A DNA stretch of 64,000 nt. Source: Thermomicrobiales bacterium. GTDB lineage: Bacteria > Chloroflexota > Chloroflexia > Thermomicrobiales > UBA6265. The notes below the pieces were generated by a model, which saw nothing but the letters and a program-made list of their open reading frames with translations, did no database searches and was not told the origin of the DNA. A program made the translations under genes and the position numbers. The stretch lies in contig JAWKPF010000007.1 of NCBI GenBank assembly GCA_041390825.1, forward strand, positions 124,001 to 188,000, in the 5' to 3' direction. Below are positions 1 to 7,972 of this stretch, in pieces. Position 1 is the first letter of the stretch; every line of letters begins with the position of its first letter.

Positions 1-2
1 TG

Positions 3-362
3 ACGATCGAGCGCGGCCAGAACCGCTATCGCTACTGCTGCGCTGGGCCGTACTTTGCACTCGAGCGTTGGTCACTGCGGGAAACCCATCGCGAATCCGC
101 TCATCCCGATCGATGCCTGACCATCTCGTGCGTAGGCGATGCTGTCGAGCTTCACTACTCCGGCGGTAGCCTGCGACTCGATCGGGCCACCTCCTGTGTG
201 ATTCCGGCTGCCCTGGGTGAGTTCTCGATCGAGCCGTCAGGCGTGGGGGACCTCATCGTTTGCTATCTCCCCGACCTGGCAGAAGATGTCATTGCCCCTC
301 TTGCGGTTGCCGGATACACCAGCGAGCAGATCGCCGCGCTTGGTGTCATCCCGAACGCATAG
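3..362 (+). CDS. manA: Mannose-6-phosphate isomerase, C-terminal fragment (5' end outside window)
   Basis: The reading frame is open from the window edge and ends at TAG 360-362, giving 119 codons of a C-terminus. Fragment residues 17-23 read YFALERW, which matches the conserved strand near the end of class I phosphomannose isomerases, followed by a jelly-roll-like region with CVGDAVELHY and GGSLRL. The family interconverts mannose-6-phosphate and fructose-6-phosphate in the cytoplasm. The metal-binding half lies upstream and cannot be seen, so the assignment rests on the C-terminal cupin domain alone. A related cupin-type sugar isomerase is the alternative. A hairpin follows directly. Confidence 0.7.
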   Translation, partial: TIERGQNRYRYCCAGPYFALERWSLRETHRESAHPDRCLTISCVGDAVELHYSGGSLRLDRATSCVIPAALGEFSIEPSGVGDLIVCYLPDLAEDVIAPLAVAGYTSEQIAALGVIPNA

Positions 363-383
363 CCAAACCAAGCAGCAACGAAA

Positions 384-408
384 ACGAGGCCCCGGATTGG
401 GGCCTCGT
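384..408. terminator. Hairpin between convergent genes, likely bidirectional terminator
   Basis: A perfect 10-bp stem (ACGAGGCCCC / GGGGCCTCGT) with a GGATT loop sits between the convergent manA fragment and the Gly-rich gene. On the minus strand it is followed by TTTTCGTT, so it fits an intrinsic terminator best for the minus-strand gene. No T-run follows on the plus strand. Confidence 0.65.
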
Positions 409-430
409 CGAATCGTCAATCGTGTTGTGT

Positions 431-1156
431 CTAGAAGGGGACGATACTCGACCAGAGCAGGTCGGCTTCGGCCCGCAACGAGGGCTCCGCTGCCTCCACG
501 CTGATAGTGGTGGTGACCACTTCGGGATCGCCGCTTCCGCCAGAACCTGCAGCGCTCACGGACGAACCACCTGTTCCAGATGAGCTCGAACCGCCTCCCG
601 ACGTGGACCCGCCGCCGGTTCCACCGCCCGCCGACGATCCGCCGCCGCTACCGCCACTCCCGCCGCTGTTGGAGCCGCCAATGCTGTTGCCGCCATTACC
701 GCCAACCGCGTCGCCGGAAACCGCGCTACCGCCGTTCCCGCCGTTGCCTCCGGCTCCGCCGCCACCGCCAACGCCGTTGCCAGCGTTCGCTGTGCCGCCA
801 TTGGCGCCAGTTCCGTCACCGCCGGTGGCCGAGCCGCCAGTTGCTCCCCCACCATCACCTCCGGTGTTGCCACCGCCTGAGGTGCTGCCGCCATCGGTGC
901 CTCCGGAACCCGCGCTGCCGCCGGCTCCGTCGCCACCGGTGCCCGAGCCGCCAGTGCTCGAACCACCGCTGCCGGAACCACCTTGTCCGTCACCGCCAAC
1001 GCCGTCGCCACCGGTCGAATCGCTCCCATCCTCGCCCTGGGCGAAAACGCGCGCGGGACCAGAGAGTGCCGCGAAGGCAAGCGCGGCGATTCCAAATCGC
1101 TTGAGGAGAAGTCGCCGATTCAGAAGCGAATCGGACTCATGCACGAACGAAGCCAT
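431..1156 (-). CDS. Exported Gly/Ser-rich low-complexity protein
   Basis: The 241-residue protein begins with a charged stretch, RR at residues 14-15 (NRRLLLKRFG), a hydrophobic segment and a VFA-Q cleavage-like site near residue 39. This looks like a twin-arginine or Sec-type signal peptide. Residues about 42-215 are almost entirely Gly, Ser, Thr, Ala, Asp and Asn in short GG-containing repeats, reminiscent of PE_PGRS or other Gly-rich surface proteins. The last 30 residues are normal sequence (EVVTTTISVEAAEP then LLWSSIVPF). There are no recognisable catalytic motifs. The role is unknown; a wall or extracellular structural role is an inference. It ends against the hairpin at 384-408. Confidence 0.6.
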   Translation of the reverse strand: MASFVHESDSLLNRRLLLKRFGIAALAFAALSGPARVFAQGEDGSDSTGGDGVGGDGQGGSGSGGSSTGGSGTGGDGAGGSAGSGGTDGGSTSGGGNTGGDGGGATGGSATGGDGTGANGGTANAGNGVGGGGGAGGNGGNGGSAVSGDAVGGNGGNSIGGSNSGGSGGSGGGSSAGGGTGGGSTSGGGSSSSGTGGSSVSAAGSGGSGDPEVVTTTISVEAAEPSLRAEADLLWSSIVPF

Positions 1157-1322
1157 TATGTTCCACTCCCATAGCCAGCGCCGGCATGCAGAGATGCAAG
1201 CGTGATTCTTCGCCGGGCAGTCGTTCCGGATCTACCCACTTCACCCTATCACGCTCAAATCTCAGCCGCAAGCCGCCTCTATACTGCCGAAACGGAACAA
1301 CGCGGACTTCCGGAGGGTTGGA

Positions 1323-2222
1323 ATGAATCAGATTGGCAAGGTTGCGGTTATCGGAGCGGGGACGATGGGCGCGCAGATCGCGTCGCTCGCGGCGATCTCC
1401 GGATATACCGTGTCGCTGTGGGACGCGCTGGACACCGCCCTCGAGCGCGGAATGGACCGAGCCGAGAGCGAAATCTTGCCAAACATTGGCGCCCAGCGGG
1501 GGCTCGGAACAACCGAAGTGGCGTCCGGACTGGGAAGGCTCACGACTGCGGGGTCGATGGCGGAGGCGGTCGACGGCGCGCAGCTCGTGATCGAGGCGGT
1601 GCGAGAAGAGATCGAGGTCAAGCGGGCAGTCTTTTCCGATCTGTCGCGCATGACAGACGCCATTCTGGGAACGAACTCGTCATCGATCCCCTCGTCGTTG
1701 ATTGCCCCCGCGGTGGAACGACCCGAACGTCTGTTGAACATGCACTTCTTCGCGCCAATCTGGGTGCGCTCGATGCTCGAGCTGATGAGTTGCGGCGCAA
1801 CGAGCGACGAGACAATACAGACCGCGCGTGACCTCGGAGTCTCGCTTGGCCTTGTCACTGCGATCGTCAACGGTGAAAGCAAGGGTTTCATCATCAACCG
1901 CATCTGGCGAGCGGTCAAGCGGGAATCGTTGGCGGTGGTCGACGCAGGAGTAGCGTCTCCCGAGGATGTCGACCGACTGTGGATGATGTTCTTCCAAACG
2001 CAGTACGCACCGTTCGGGATCATGGATATGGTCGGCCTCGATGTCGTCTCGGACATCGAAACCAGCTACCAGCTCGTTTCGCAGGACCCGACCGATACGC
2101 CGTCGGCAACACTCGCTCGCATGATTGCGGCTGGCGAACTTGGTGAAAAGACGGGCAAGGGATTCTACGAACACCCAAATCCGAAGTACCTCGAACCAAC
2201 CTTCCTGACTGGTGAGGAGTAG
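1323..2222 (+). CDS. 3-hydroxyacyl-CoA dehydrogenase family protein (3-hydroxybutyryl-CoA dehydrogenase-like)
   Basis: The product is 299 residues, the usual length for single-domain 3-hydroxyacyl-CoA dehydrogenases. The N-terminus has the NAD-binding motif GAGTMG at residues 11-16, and the mid-region has TNSSS and MHFFAP, which carry the catalytic Ser and His of the family. A helical C-terminal domain ends with GKGFYEHP. The enzyme oxidises or reduces 3-hydroxyacyl-CoA with NAD(P) in fatty-acid or butyrate-type metabolism. The start ATG follows an AGGGTTGGA purine stretch. The next gene starts 4 bases after the stop, so the two are probably co-transcribed. Substrate chain length cannot be read from sequence. 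Confidence 0.88.
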   Translation: MNQIGKVAVIGAGTMGAQIASLAAISGYTVSLWDALDTALERGMDRAESEILPNIGAQRGLGTTEVASGLGRLTTAGSMAEAVDGAQLVIEAVREEIEVKRAVFSDLSRMTDAILGTNSSSIPSSLIAPAVERPERLLNMHFFAPIWVRSMLELMSCGATSDETIQTARDLGVSLGLVTAIVNGESKGFIINRIWRAVKRESLAVVDAGVASPEDVDRLWMMFFQTQYAPFGIMDMVGLDVVSDIETSYQLVSQDPTDTPSATLARMIAAGELGEKTGKGFYEHPNPKYLEPTFLTGEE

Positions 2223-2226
2223 CGCG

Positions 2227-2544
2227 ATGTTCACGGTTGTCTGGCTGGTCAAGAAACGCGCCGACATGACGCAAGAGGAGTTCGCCCGATACTGGATCGA
2301 CGAGCACACCCCCCTCACCGCCGCAACGCCGGGTATCCGCGCCTATCGCTGCTATCCAATGACGTCATACGACGGATCGGCGCCTGCGTTCGACGCGATT
2401 GCCTTCGCCCAGTTCGATGATGAAGCGTCCTGGCGCGCCGCCGAGCTATCGCCCGAGTTACAGGCCGCCATCGCGGACGCGGTGAATTTTCAGACGGTGG
2501 AACAGACGCAAGGCTTCTACGCCGAGGAGCACATCATCGTCTGA
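2227..2544 (+). CDS. EthD-domain small protein
   Basis: This 105-residue protein has the EthD/dimeric alpha-beta-barrel pattern: an opening beta strand (FTVVWLVKK), then MTQEEFARYWIDEHTPL, a typical EthD helix with the conserved Tyr/Trp and His, and a later strand AIAFAQFDD. The ATG at 2227 was chosen because GAGGAG precedes it at about 2214-2219; a GTG at 2212 would add five residues and overlap the upstream gene. EthD proteins are small cytoplasmic proteins, often beside degradation enzymes, of mostly unknown activity. It follows the acyl-CoA dehydrogenase-like gene by 4 bases, suggesting a shared operon. Confidence 0.78.
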   Translation: MFTVVWLVKKRADMTQEEFARYWIDEHTPLTAATPGIRAYRCYPMTSYDGSAPAFDAIAFAQFDDEASWRAAELSPELQAAIADAVNFQTVEQTQGFYAEEHIIV

Positions 2545-2556
2545 AACGCGAATCGG

Positions 2557-3132
2557 CTAAAGTGACTGCGCGACCAGCTTCGTGATCGTTTGCAGCGAGT
2601 CGACAACGCCGCGTTTGTTGAGCGCTGACGAAAAGGTCTCCGGGTATCCATCCGCGTTGAGCGCCTGCCGAGTTTCCACGAGCGACGACTCGTCGACGAG
2701 GTCCACCTTGTTGTACTGGATCACGAGCGGAAACGCGCCGGGCGATTTCTGCAGACGGGCGAGCGCGGCCAGGAGCTCGTCCAGGCTCTCGGCATTCTCG
2801 GCCAAACGATCTGGCTGCGCGTCTGCCAGAAACACCACTCCGTCCGCACCGGAAAGCACCGCGTTGCGGGCATCCTCGCTGCCTTCATTACCTGCCACGG
2901 AATAGAGCTGAAACCGCACTCGGTAGTCGCCCACCTTTCCGGCGTCGATCGGCAGATTGTCGAAAAGCACCGTGCGGCCGCTATCGTTTTCGATCGATGT
3001 GAGGGCATTGCGCTGCTTCTCCGGGATGAGATCGTGCACGGCCCGCAAAAATGTTGTCTTCCCACTCTGCCCGGGACCGTAGACCACGATCTTGGCCACG
3101 ATCTGCTTGTTGTCGAGGTCGATCATCGCCAT
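2557..3132 (-). CDS. MglA-like small Ras-family GTPase
   Basis: The 191-residue protein has a P-loop GPGQSGKT at residues 19-26, a switch region with FQLYSVAGNE (the DxxG equivalent replaced by a VAGN form, as in MglA-type GTPases) and an NKVD guanine-specificity motif. MglA proteins are polarity or signalling switches that usually pair with roadblock/MglB partners. No such partner is seen next to this gene; it lies 2 bases downstream of purM and is probably co-transcribed with it. An ATG at 3126 is an alternative start. Confidence 0.82.
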   Translation of the reverse strand: MAMIDLDNKQIVAKIVVYGPGQSGKTTFLRAVHDLIPEKQRNALTSIENDSGRTVLFDNLPIDAGKVGDYRVRFQLYSVAGNEGSEDARNAVLSGADGVVFLADAQPDRLAENAESLDELLAALARLQKSPGAFPLVIQYNKVDLVDESSLVETRQALNADGYPETFSSALNKRGVVDSLQTITKLVAQSL

Positions 3133-3134
3133 CG

Positions 3135-4208
3135 TCAGCTCACCGTCCCATGCTTCGTATGCTCGATAACAACCTGTGGTCCGTCGCTCGCGATCGTCTC
3201 ACCGATGACAACCGCTCCCGGAATCGCAGCGAGCACATCATCGACGGACGCAGGACGCACCGCCAGCACCATGCCGATCCCCATGTTGAAGGTTCGGTAT
3301 TGCTCGCGCGGCTCGACACGCCCGGTCTCGACAAGATACGCGAATATCGGATTCACGGCCCAGCACCGCTGATCGAGATGCGCTGCGACACCGTTGGGCA
3401 ACATGCGCGGCACATTGTCGATCAACCCGCCCCCGGTGATATGCGCGATGCCAAGAATCTGTTCCGAGCGAAGCAATGGGTAGACCTCGGAAAAGTAGCT
3501 GAGGTGCGGCGCCAGCAACGCGTCGCCGATCGACTCGCCTGATCCGCCGGGAAGCGGTCGCGACAGCTGTTCCAGATCATTCTCTCCAGTCAAACCAACG
3601 ATCAATCGGGCCAGACTGTAGCCATTGGTATGGAGCCCAGAGGATGGCAAACCGATCAGGGCATCTCCCGGCCGAATACGAGATCCATCGATGAAGTCGT
3701 CCGGCGCAACTTCGCCCACGATGAATCCGGCCGCGTCGTACTCGCCAACAGCATACAGGCCGGGCATTTCGGCGGTTTCTCCACCGATCAACGCCGCTCC
3801 ATTGGCAGCACACGCCTCCGCCATTCCCTCGACGAGTCCCTCCAGCGCGCCGGAATCGAGTCGTCCCATCGCGACATAGTCGAGAAAAAAGAGAGGGCGC
3901 GCGCCACAGGCGAGTATGTCGTTGACACAGTGGTTGACCAGGTCTCCGCCGACCCGCTTGTGCGCCCAACCGCCAATCGAGAACGCCAACTTGATCTTGG
4001 TGCCAATGCCATCCGCGCTGGCGATGAGCAAGCGGTCCTCACCAGCAGGGAGCCGAAAAACACCGCCGAAGTGACCGATATCCCCCGCGGTTCCTGCGCC
4101 CGCCGTTGCGCGGGCAAAACCGGCAATGGCGCCAAGACTCCTGGCAGCGCGGTCGATATCGACTCCCGCGTCCCGATACGAGATGGTCTTGGGCGATTCA
4201 GCGCTCAC
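3135..4208 (-). CDS. purM: Phosphoribosylformylglycinamidine cyclo-ligase
   Basis: This is the AIR synthetase of de novo purine synthesis, which closes the imidazole ring of FGAM using ATP. The 357-residue length fits. Visible PurM features are the N-terminal YRDAGVDID, ADGIGTKIKLA, the NDILACGARPLFFLDY segment, the GGETAEMPG loop, and HITGGGLIDNVPR. The start is GTG at 4208 with a GGGAG-type ribosome site upstream. The other purine genes in the window (purE, purK) lie 57 kb away, so the pathway genes are scattered. Confidence 0.95.
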   Translation of the reverse strand: MSAESPKTISYRDAGVDIDRAARSLGAIAGFARATAGAGTAGDIGHFGGVFRLPAGEDRLLIASADGIGTKIKLAFSIGGWAHKRVGGDLVNHCVNDILACGARPLFFLDYVAMGRLDSGALEGLVEGMAEACAANGAALIGGETAEMPGLYAVGEYDAAGFIVGEVAPDDFIDGSRIRPGDALIGLPSSGLHTNGYSLARLIVGLTGENDLEQLSRPLPGGSGESIGDALLAPHLSYFSEVYPLLRSEQILGIAHITGGGLIDNVPRMLPNGVAAHLDQRCWAVNPIFAYLVETGRVEPREQYRTFNMGIGMVLAVRPASVDDVLAAIPGAVVIGETIASDGPQVVIEHTKHGTVS

Positions 4209-4266
4209 GATGACTCCCGAGTGCGAGCCTGCCAGTGCATTCAGTCGGCACTAGTCTACGAATCCG

Positions 4267-5757
4267 CTAGGCAACGGCGTCACGAGCTTCGACGTCCACT
4301 TCCATGCTTGCCCCTTCGACGTCGAGTACCGTCAGGTAGGGCTCGAACAGCGAGAGAAGCGCCTCTGGCAACTTGCCAACGAGCACCGTTCCGCGTTCAT
4401 CGTAGTCGGTCGTCTCCACCCGTCCGGTGCTGTGAAATCGGTCGACCAGATCGTGCCGGGCAAACGGCACAACCAGCTCGACATCGACGAAACGTTGCTC
4501 TGCCTCGAGACCGAGCTCGACCTCTCCCAGAAGCGCTTCCACGCCGAAGCCCGTGGCTCCGGAAATCGTCACCACCGGCCATTCGTTGCCGATCGCTTCA
4601 CGGAGGCGAGCCAGATCTTCGTCAGAAACTGAATCGATCTGGTCTGCCTTGTTGAGCGCAATCACAGTTGGCTTGCCATCCGCGCCGAGCTCCTCGAGGA
4701 CCTCGTTGACGGTGGCAAACTGCTCGACCGCATTCGGGTGCGTGACATCGACAACGTGCACCAGCAGGGTTGCCTCGTTGATCTCTTCCAGAGTGGCGCG
4801 AAAGGCCGCGATGAGCATGGTCGGCAGATTGTTGATGAAACCGACCGTGTCGGTCATCAGCACGGCCCGGCCGCCAGGCAGCTCGATCCGCCGTGTGGTG
4901 GGATCGAGCGTCGCGAAAAGCTTGTCCTCGGCCAACACACCGGCATCCGTCAACCGGTTGAGCAGCGTGCTCTTGCCCGCATTGGTGTAGCCAACCAGCG
5001 CCACCACTGCCATCTGCTGATTGCGCCGGTGATCGCGATAGATCTGGCGATGGCGGTGCACATCGGCCAGTTGCCCCTTGATAAAGGCAATGCGCTTGCC
5101 GAGTTCCCGGCGGTCCGATTCCAGCTGGGTTTCACCCGGTCCTCGAAGACCGACGCCACCGACCGCCTGTCGCGAAAGGTGCGTCCACATACCGGTCAAT
5201 CGAGGCAGTCGGTATTCGAGCTGCGCCAGCTCGACCTGGAGACGACCTTCGTGTGTCTGCGCGCGCTTGGCGAAGACGTCGAGGATGAGGGCGGTGCGGT
5301 CGATGATCTTGACATCGAGCGCTTTCTCCAGATTGCGTTGCTGGGACGGGGTAAGTTCGTCATTGAAGATGATGAGATCGTAGCCGAGCGCTTCCCGTTC
5401 TGCCTTGATCTCTTCCAGCTTGCCTTTGCCCACATACGTGCCGGCGATCGGATGGCTCAGCTTTTGCGTGATTGCTCCGATGACTTCGACATCGACCGTC
5501 TCCGCGAGTCTCGCCAGCTCCTCCAGCGAGTCCTGCACATTCCAGGTTTCGCCGTATTTGTCGACGGCGACCAGGAGGGCATGTTCGATTGGCTGACCGG
5601 TCGTTCTGCTGGTGTGGGGAATGGGAGTTACCTCATGCGACGAAAGCGAAAACCTTGCGAACGAGAAGTATACGTGGCGCCCGACGGCGACGAACTTAAA
5701 GTCCAACCAGCCGCTCGTACCCGTCTGCCCCAGGGCCCGGACCCTAATCCCCCTCAC
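4267..5757 (-). CDS. hflX: Ribosome-associated GTPase HflX
   Basis: The protein matches HflX: an N-terminal domain with GKGKLEEIK and NDELTPSQQRNLE, a GPGETQLE motif before the GTPase domain, P-loop GYTNAGKST, switch FATLDPTTR, DTVGF and NKAD. HflX binds the 50S subunit and helps rescue or split stalled ribosomes. The assigned GTG start at 5757 overlaps the end of the upstream lyase-like gene by 14 bases and gives a 496-residue product with an unusual N-terminal 40 residues. No ATG is available before the conserved core. A TTG at 5706 is another possible start, so the true N-terminus is uncertain. Confidence 0.93.
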   Translation of the reverse strand: MRGIRVRALGQTGTSGWLDFKFVAVGRHVYFSFARFSLSSHEVTPIPHTSRTTGQPIEHALLVAVDKYGETWNVQDSLEELARLAETVDVEVIGAITQKLSHPIAGTYVGKGKLEEIKAEREALGYDLIIFNDELTPSQQRNLEKALDVKIIDRTALILDVFAKRAQTHEGRLQVELAQLEYRLPRLTGMWTHLSRQAVGGVGLRGPGETQLESDRRELGKRIAFIKGQLADVHRHRQIYRDHRRNQQMAVVALVGYTNAGKSTLLNRLTDAGVLAEDKLFATLDPTTRRIELPGGRAVLMTDTVGFINNLPTMLIAAFRATLEEINEATLLVHVVDVTHPNAVEQFATVNEVLEELGADGKPTVIALNKADQIDSVSDEDLARLREAIGNEWPVVTISGATGFGVEALLGEVELGLEAEQRFVDVELVVPFARHDLVDRFHSTGRVETTDYDERGTVLVGKLPEALLSLFEPYLTVLDVEGASMEVDVEARDAVA

Positions 5758-7138
5758 TACCCAATGCGGCCATCGCCGACTCGACCTCGGTCAATGCTGC
5801 GCGACGTTCGGCGGTCCACGTCCGGTCGGCGGCAAGAAGCTCCTTCTCCCTGGCCAACCATGCGCGTGTCGCCATCGGCGCCGGTCCTCCCAAGCCAGCC
5901 CGACGCTCGATGAATCGGCGGGGCGCAAGGTACTTGCTGATCGATTCGAATTCGACGCCCAATTCCCGCCCAACGACGAGCATCCCGGCAGAATCGATCA
6001 TCGCGCTGGTGATGCCGCTCGTTTCGATGCTTTCCTCACTCAGCTGACTCATCACCCGGCCAGCCATCGCTTTGGCCTGTGCCGGAGGAATCTGCTCCTC
6101 CAGCATGAGATAGTCGGCAAGCTCGACAACGGTGGTGTGATTCCGGTTCGCGCGGTTTGCGAGATAGGCGCGGTTGAAGGCGATTTCGCGATTCAGGAAC
6201 ACCAGGAATCGCTCGATCAACGCATCAGCCAGGTCGAAGGCCAACGCAAACCGGCCGAGCGGAACCGCAAGCTCGGCAAGTGGCTCCATGGCGGCATCTT
6301 CGATCCAGCGATCGAGCGTGTCGAGCACTGCCACCAGGTCGATGTCCAGGCGCGCGAGCTCGTCGAATGCCGGAATGACCCGATGCTGCGGCAGCTCGCT
6401 GCGCACGCTGGGCGACGCGTCGTGCACGATCAATGACGCCGGGTCGGTTCGGTGCAGCGTCGCGATCTCACGCATGAGGCGGGACACTGGCCGCGCGACT
6501 GCCCGCACTGTCTCGACGACCGCTGCGAGATGATCGACAGCGGCTACAGCGTCGAAGGTGTTCTCGATGACTCCATCGAAACCAGCGTTCGCGGCCACAA
6601 CCTCACGGTCGATTGGCAGGCCGGTCGAGGCCAGCGCTCCCGCGCCAAGCGGCGACTGATTCACCAACGCGAACGCCTGCTGGAGTTTCGCCTGCGCGCG
6701 ATCGAAGGGACCGATGACCCCGCCCAGGAAATGCGCCAGGGTGGATGGTTGTGCGGCCATACCCTGCTGATAAATCGGCATGATGGTGACGACGTGCTGG
6801 AGCGCCAGATCGATCACGTCTTCACGCGCCTGGCCAAGCTGGTCGGCCAACGAAAGCAACCGGTCACGCAGCACCACGCGCGCGTATGCTGCCAGCAGCT
6901 CGTTGCCCCCCCGACCTACCTGGCTGGCGCCGGCGAACCCGGGAGGAGACTGCGCGTCCACACGCGCATCGAACTCAACTAACAGGGAGCGCGGATCGTC
7001 GAGATCGAAGGAGCCGGAACCGATGCGGTCGACCACACCCGAGATCACCGCAACGGCGGCATCGTCGATCAGTCCCTGCTTTCCAAGCATCGCGACATGC
7101 GCGGTCATCAGCAACGCAAATGGTTTGGGCTCGGTCAC
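5744..7138 (-). CDS. Fumarase/argininosuccinate lyase superfamily-like protein with altered signature loop
   Basis: The 464-residue product aligns in outline with argininosuccinate lyase: GGNELLAAYARVVLRDRL in the N-terminal part, then MPIYQQGMAAQPSTLAHFL and NQSPLGAGALASTGLPIDR, typical of the helical core that holds the substrate. The superfamily signature loop normally has GSS-MP-K-NP; here the corresponding stretch reads HDASPSVRSELPQHRVIP, without the catalytic Ser-Ser-x-Met-Pro-x-Lys pattern. The start is GTG at 7138, which shares bases with the TGA stop of lgt (GTGA), implying translational coupling. ArgH activity is therefore doubtful; a different lyase or a non-catalytic role is likely. 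Confidence 0.75.
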   Translation of the reverse strand: MTEPKPFALLMTAHVAMLGKQGLIDDAAVAVISGVVDRIGSGSFDLDDPRSLLVEFDARVDAQSPPGFAGASQVGRGGNELLAAYARVVLRDRLLSLADQLGQAREDVIDLALQHVVTIMPIYQQGMAAQPSTLAHFLGGVIGPFDRAQAKLQQAFALVNQSPLGAGALASTGLPIDREVVAANAGFDGVIENTFDAVAAVDHLAAVVETVRAVARPVSRLMREIATLHRTDPASLIVHDASPSVRSELPQHRVIPAFDELARLDIDLVAVLDTLDRWIEDAAMEPLAELAVPLGRFALAFDLADALIERFLVFLNREIAFNRAYLANRANRNHTTVVELADYLMLEEQIPPAQAKAMAGRVMSQLSEESIETSGITSAMIDSAGMLVVGRELGVEFESISKYLAPRRFIERRAGLGGPAPMATRAWLAREKELLAADRTWTAERRAALTEVESAMAALGSEGD

Positions 7139-7968
7139 GCCTCTGCTCCCTGCACGGAGGCATCGAGCTCCGAGACCCGGATTCCCGGCCAGATCGTCCG
7201 GCGGCCGATGAACATTGCAGCTCCTATCGCAATCAACGCCCAACTCAGCCAATACGCGGCTGGGAAGGGACCAATCGTCAGGCTATCGGTTCGCAGACTC
7301 TCGATACCGAAGCGAACCGCTCCATAGAGTACGCAGTAGATCCAGATCGCGTCGCCTTCGCGCCAGAATGGATGTCTCGGCATCGTGCGCACGACCCAGA
7401 TGAGCACGAGCGCAATACCCAAATCACACAACGACTCGTAGAGAAAGGTGGGATGGAAAGTCGAGAAGCTGACATATGCCTCAGGCCGGTGAGCGGGATC
7501 GATCTCGACCGCCCAGGGCAGATCTGTCGGTCGGCCAAACGCTTCCTGATTCGCCCAATTGCCCCACCTGCCAATCGCCTGTCCCACCGGCAGGGCCGCC
7601 ACGGTGATATCTCCCCAGGTCAGGAATCGCTGTTCCCGGTGGCGGCAGTAGAGCCAAAGCGCGATCACCCCACCGACGATGGCGCCATGCACCGTCAAAC
7701 CGCCGAGCCTGACGTTGATCGCCTCGGATGGGTGTTCGAGGTAATACGACCATTTCAGCAGCAGGTAGTAACCACGCGCGCCGATCAGCGCTGCCAGAAT
7801 GACCCAGGGAGCGGCATCGAGCGGGAAGTCGGGGTCGAGCCCACGGCCGCGCGCCAACCAGCGCATGATGACCAGCGAGGCAACGATGCCAATCAGGATG
7901 AAAACGGCATACCAGCGAACAGAGAATCCAAGGACGGAAATGGCAACTGGATCCGAGAGTTTCGGCAC
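7135..7968 (-). CDS. lgt: Prolipoprotein diacylglyceryl transferase
   Basis: Lgt transfers diacylglyceryl from phosphatidylglycerol to the lipobox Cys of prolipoproteins in the membrane. The 277-residue protein has several hydrophobic helices and the family signatures VRWYAVFILIG, LGGLTVHGAIVGG (conserved His-Gly) and the core GQAIGRWGNWANQEAFG. HPTFLYESLCDLG further supports it. The start is GTG at 7968, four bases beyond the stop of the PfkB kinase gene. It sits in an overlapping minus-strand series from rel to hflX. At least one lipoprotein substrate candidate occurs in the window (35752-36267). Confidence 0.95.
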   Translation of the reverse strand: MPKLSDPVAISVLGFSVRWYAVFILIGIVASLVIMRWLARGRGLDPDFPLDAAPWVILAALIGARGYYLLLKWSYYLEHPSEAINVRLGGLTVHGAIVGGVIALWLYCRHREQRFLTWGDITVAALPVGQAIGRWGNWANQEAFGRPTDLPWAVEIDPAHRPEAYVSFSTFHPTFLYESLCDLGIALVLIWVVRTMPRHPFWREGDAIWIYCVLYGAVRFGIESLRTDSLTIGPFPAAYWLSWALIAIGAAMFIGRRTIWPGIRVSELDASVQGAEA

Positions 7969-7972
7969 GCAA

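Noticed and set aside
507..1205. Long Pro-rich frame opposite the Gly-rich gene
   Set aside because: It is the reverse complement of GG-repeat codons, so Pro codons appear by necessity. The minus-strand frame has a signal sequence and the terminator fits it.
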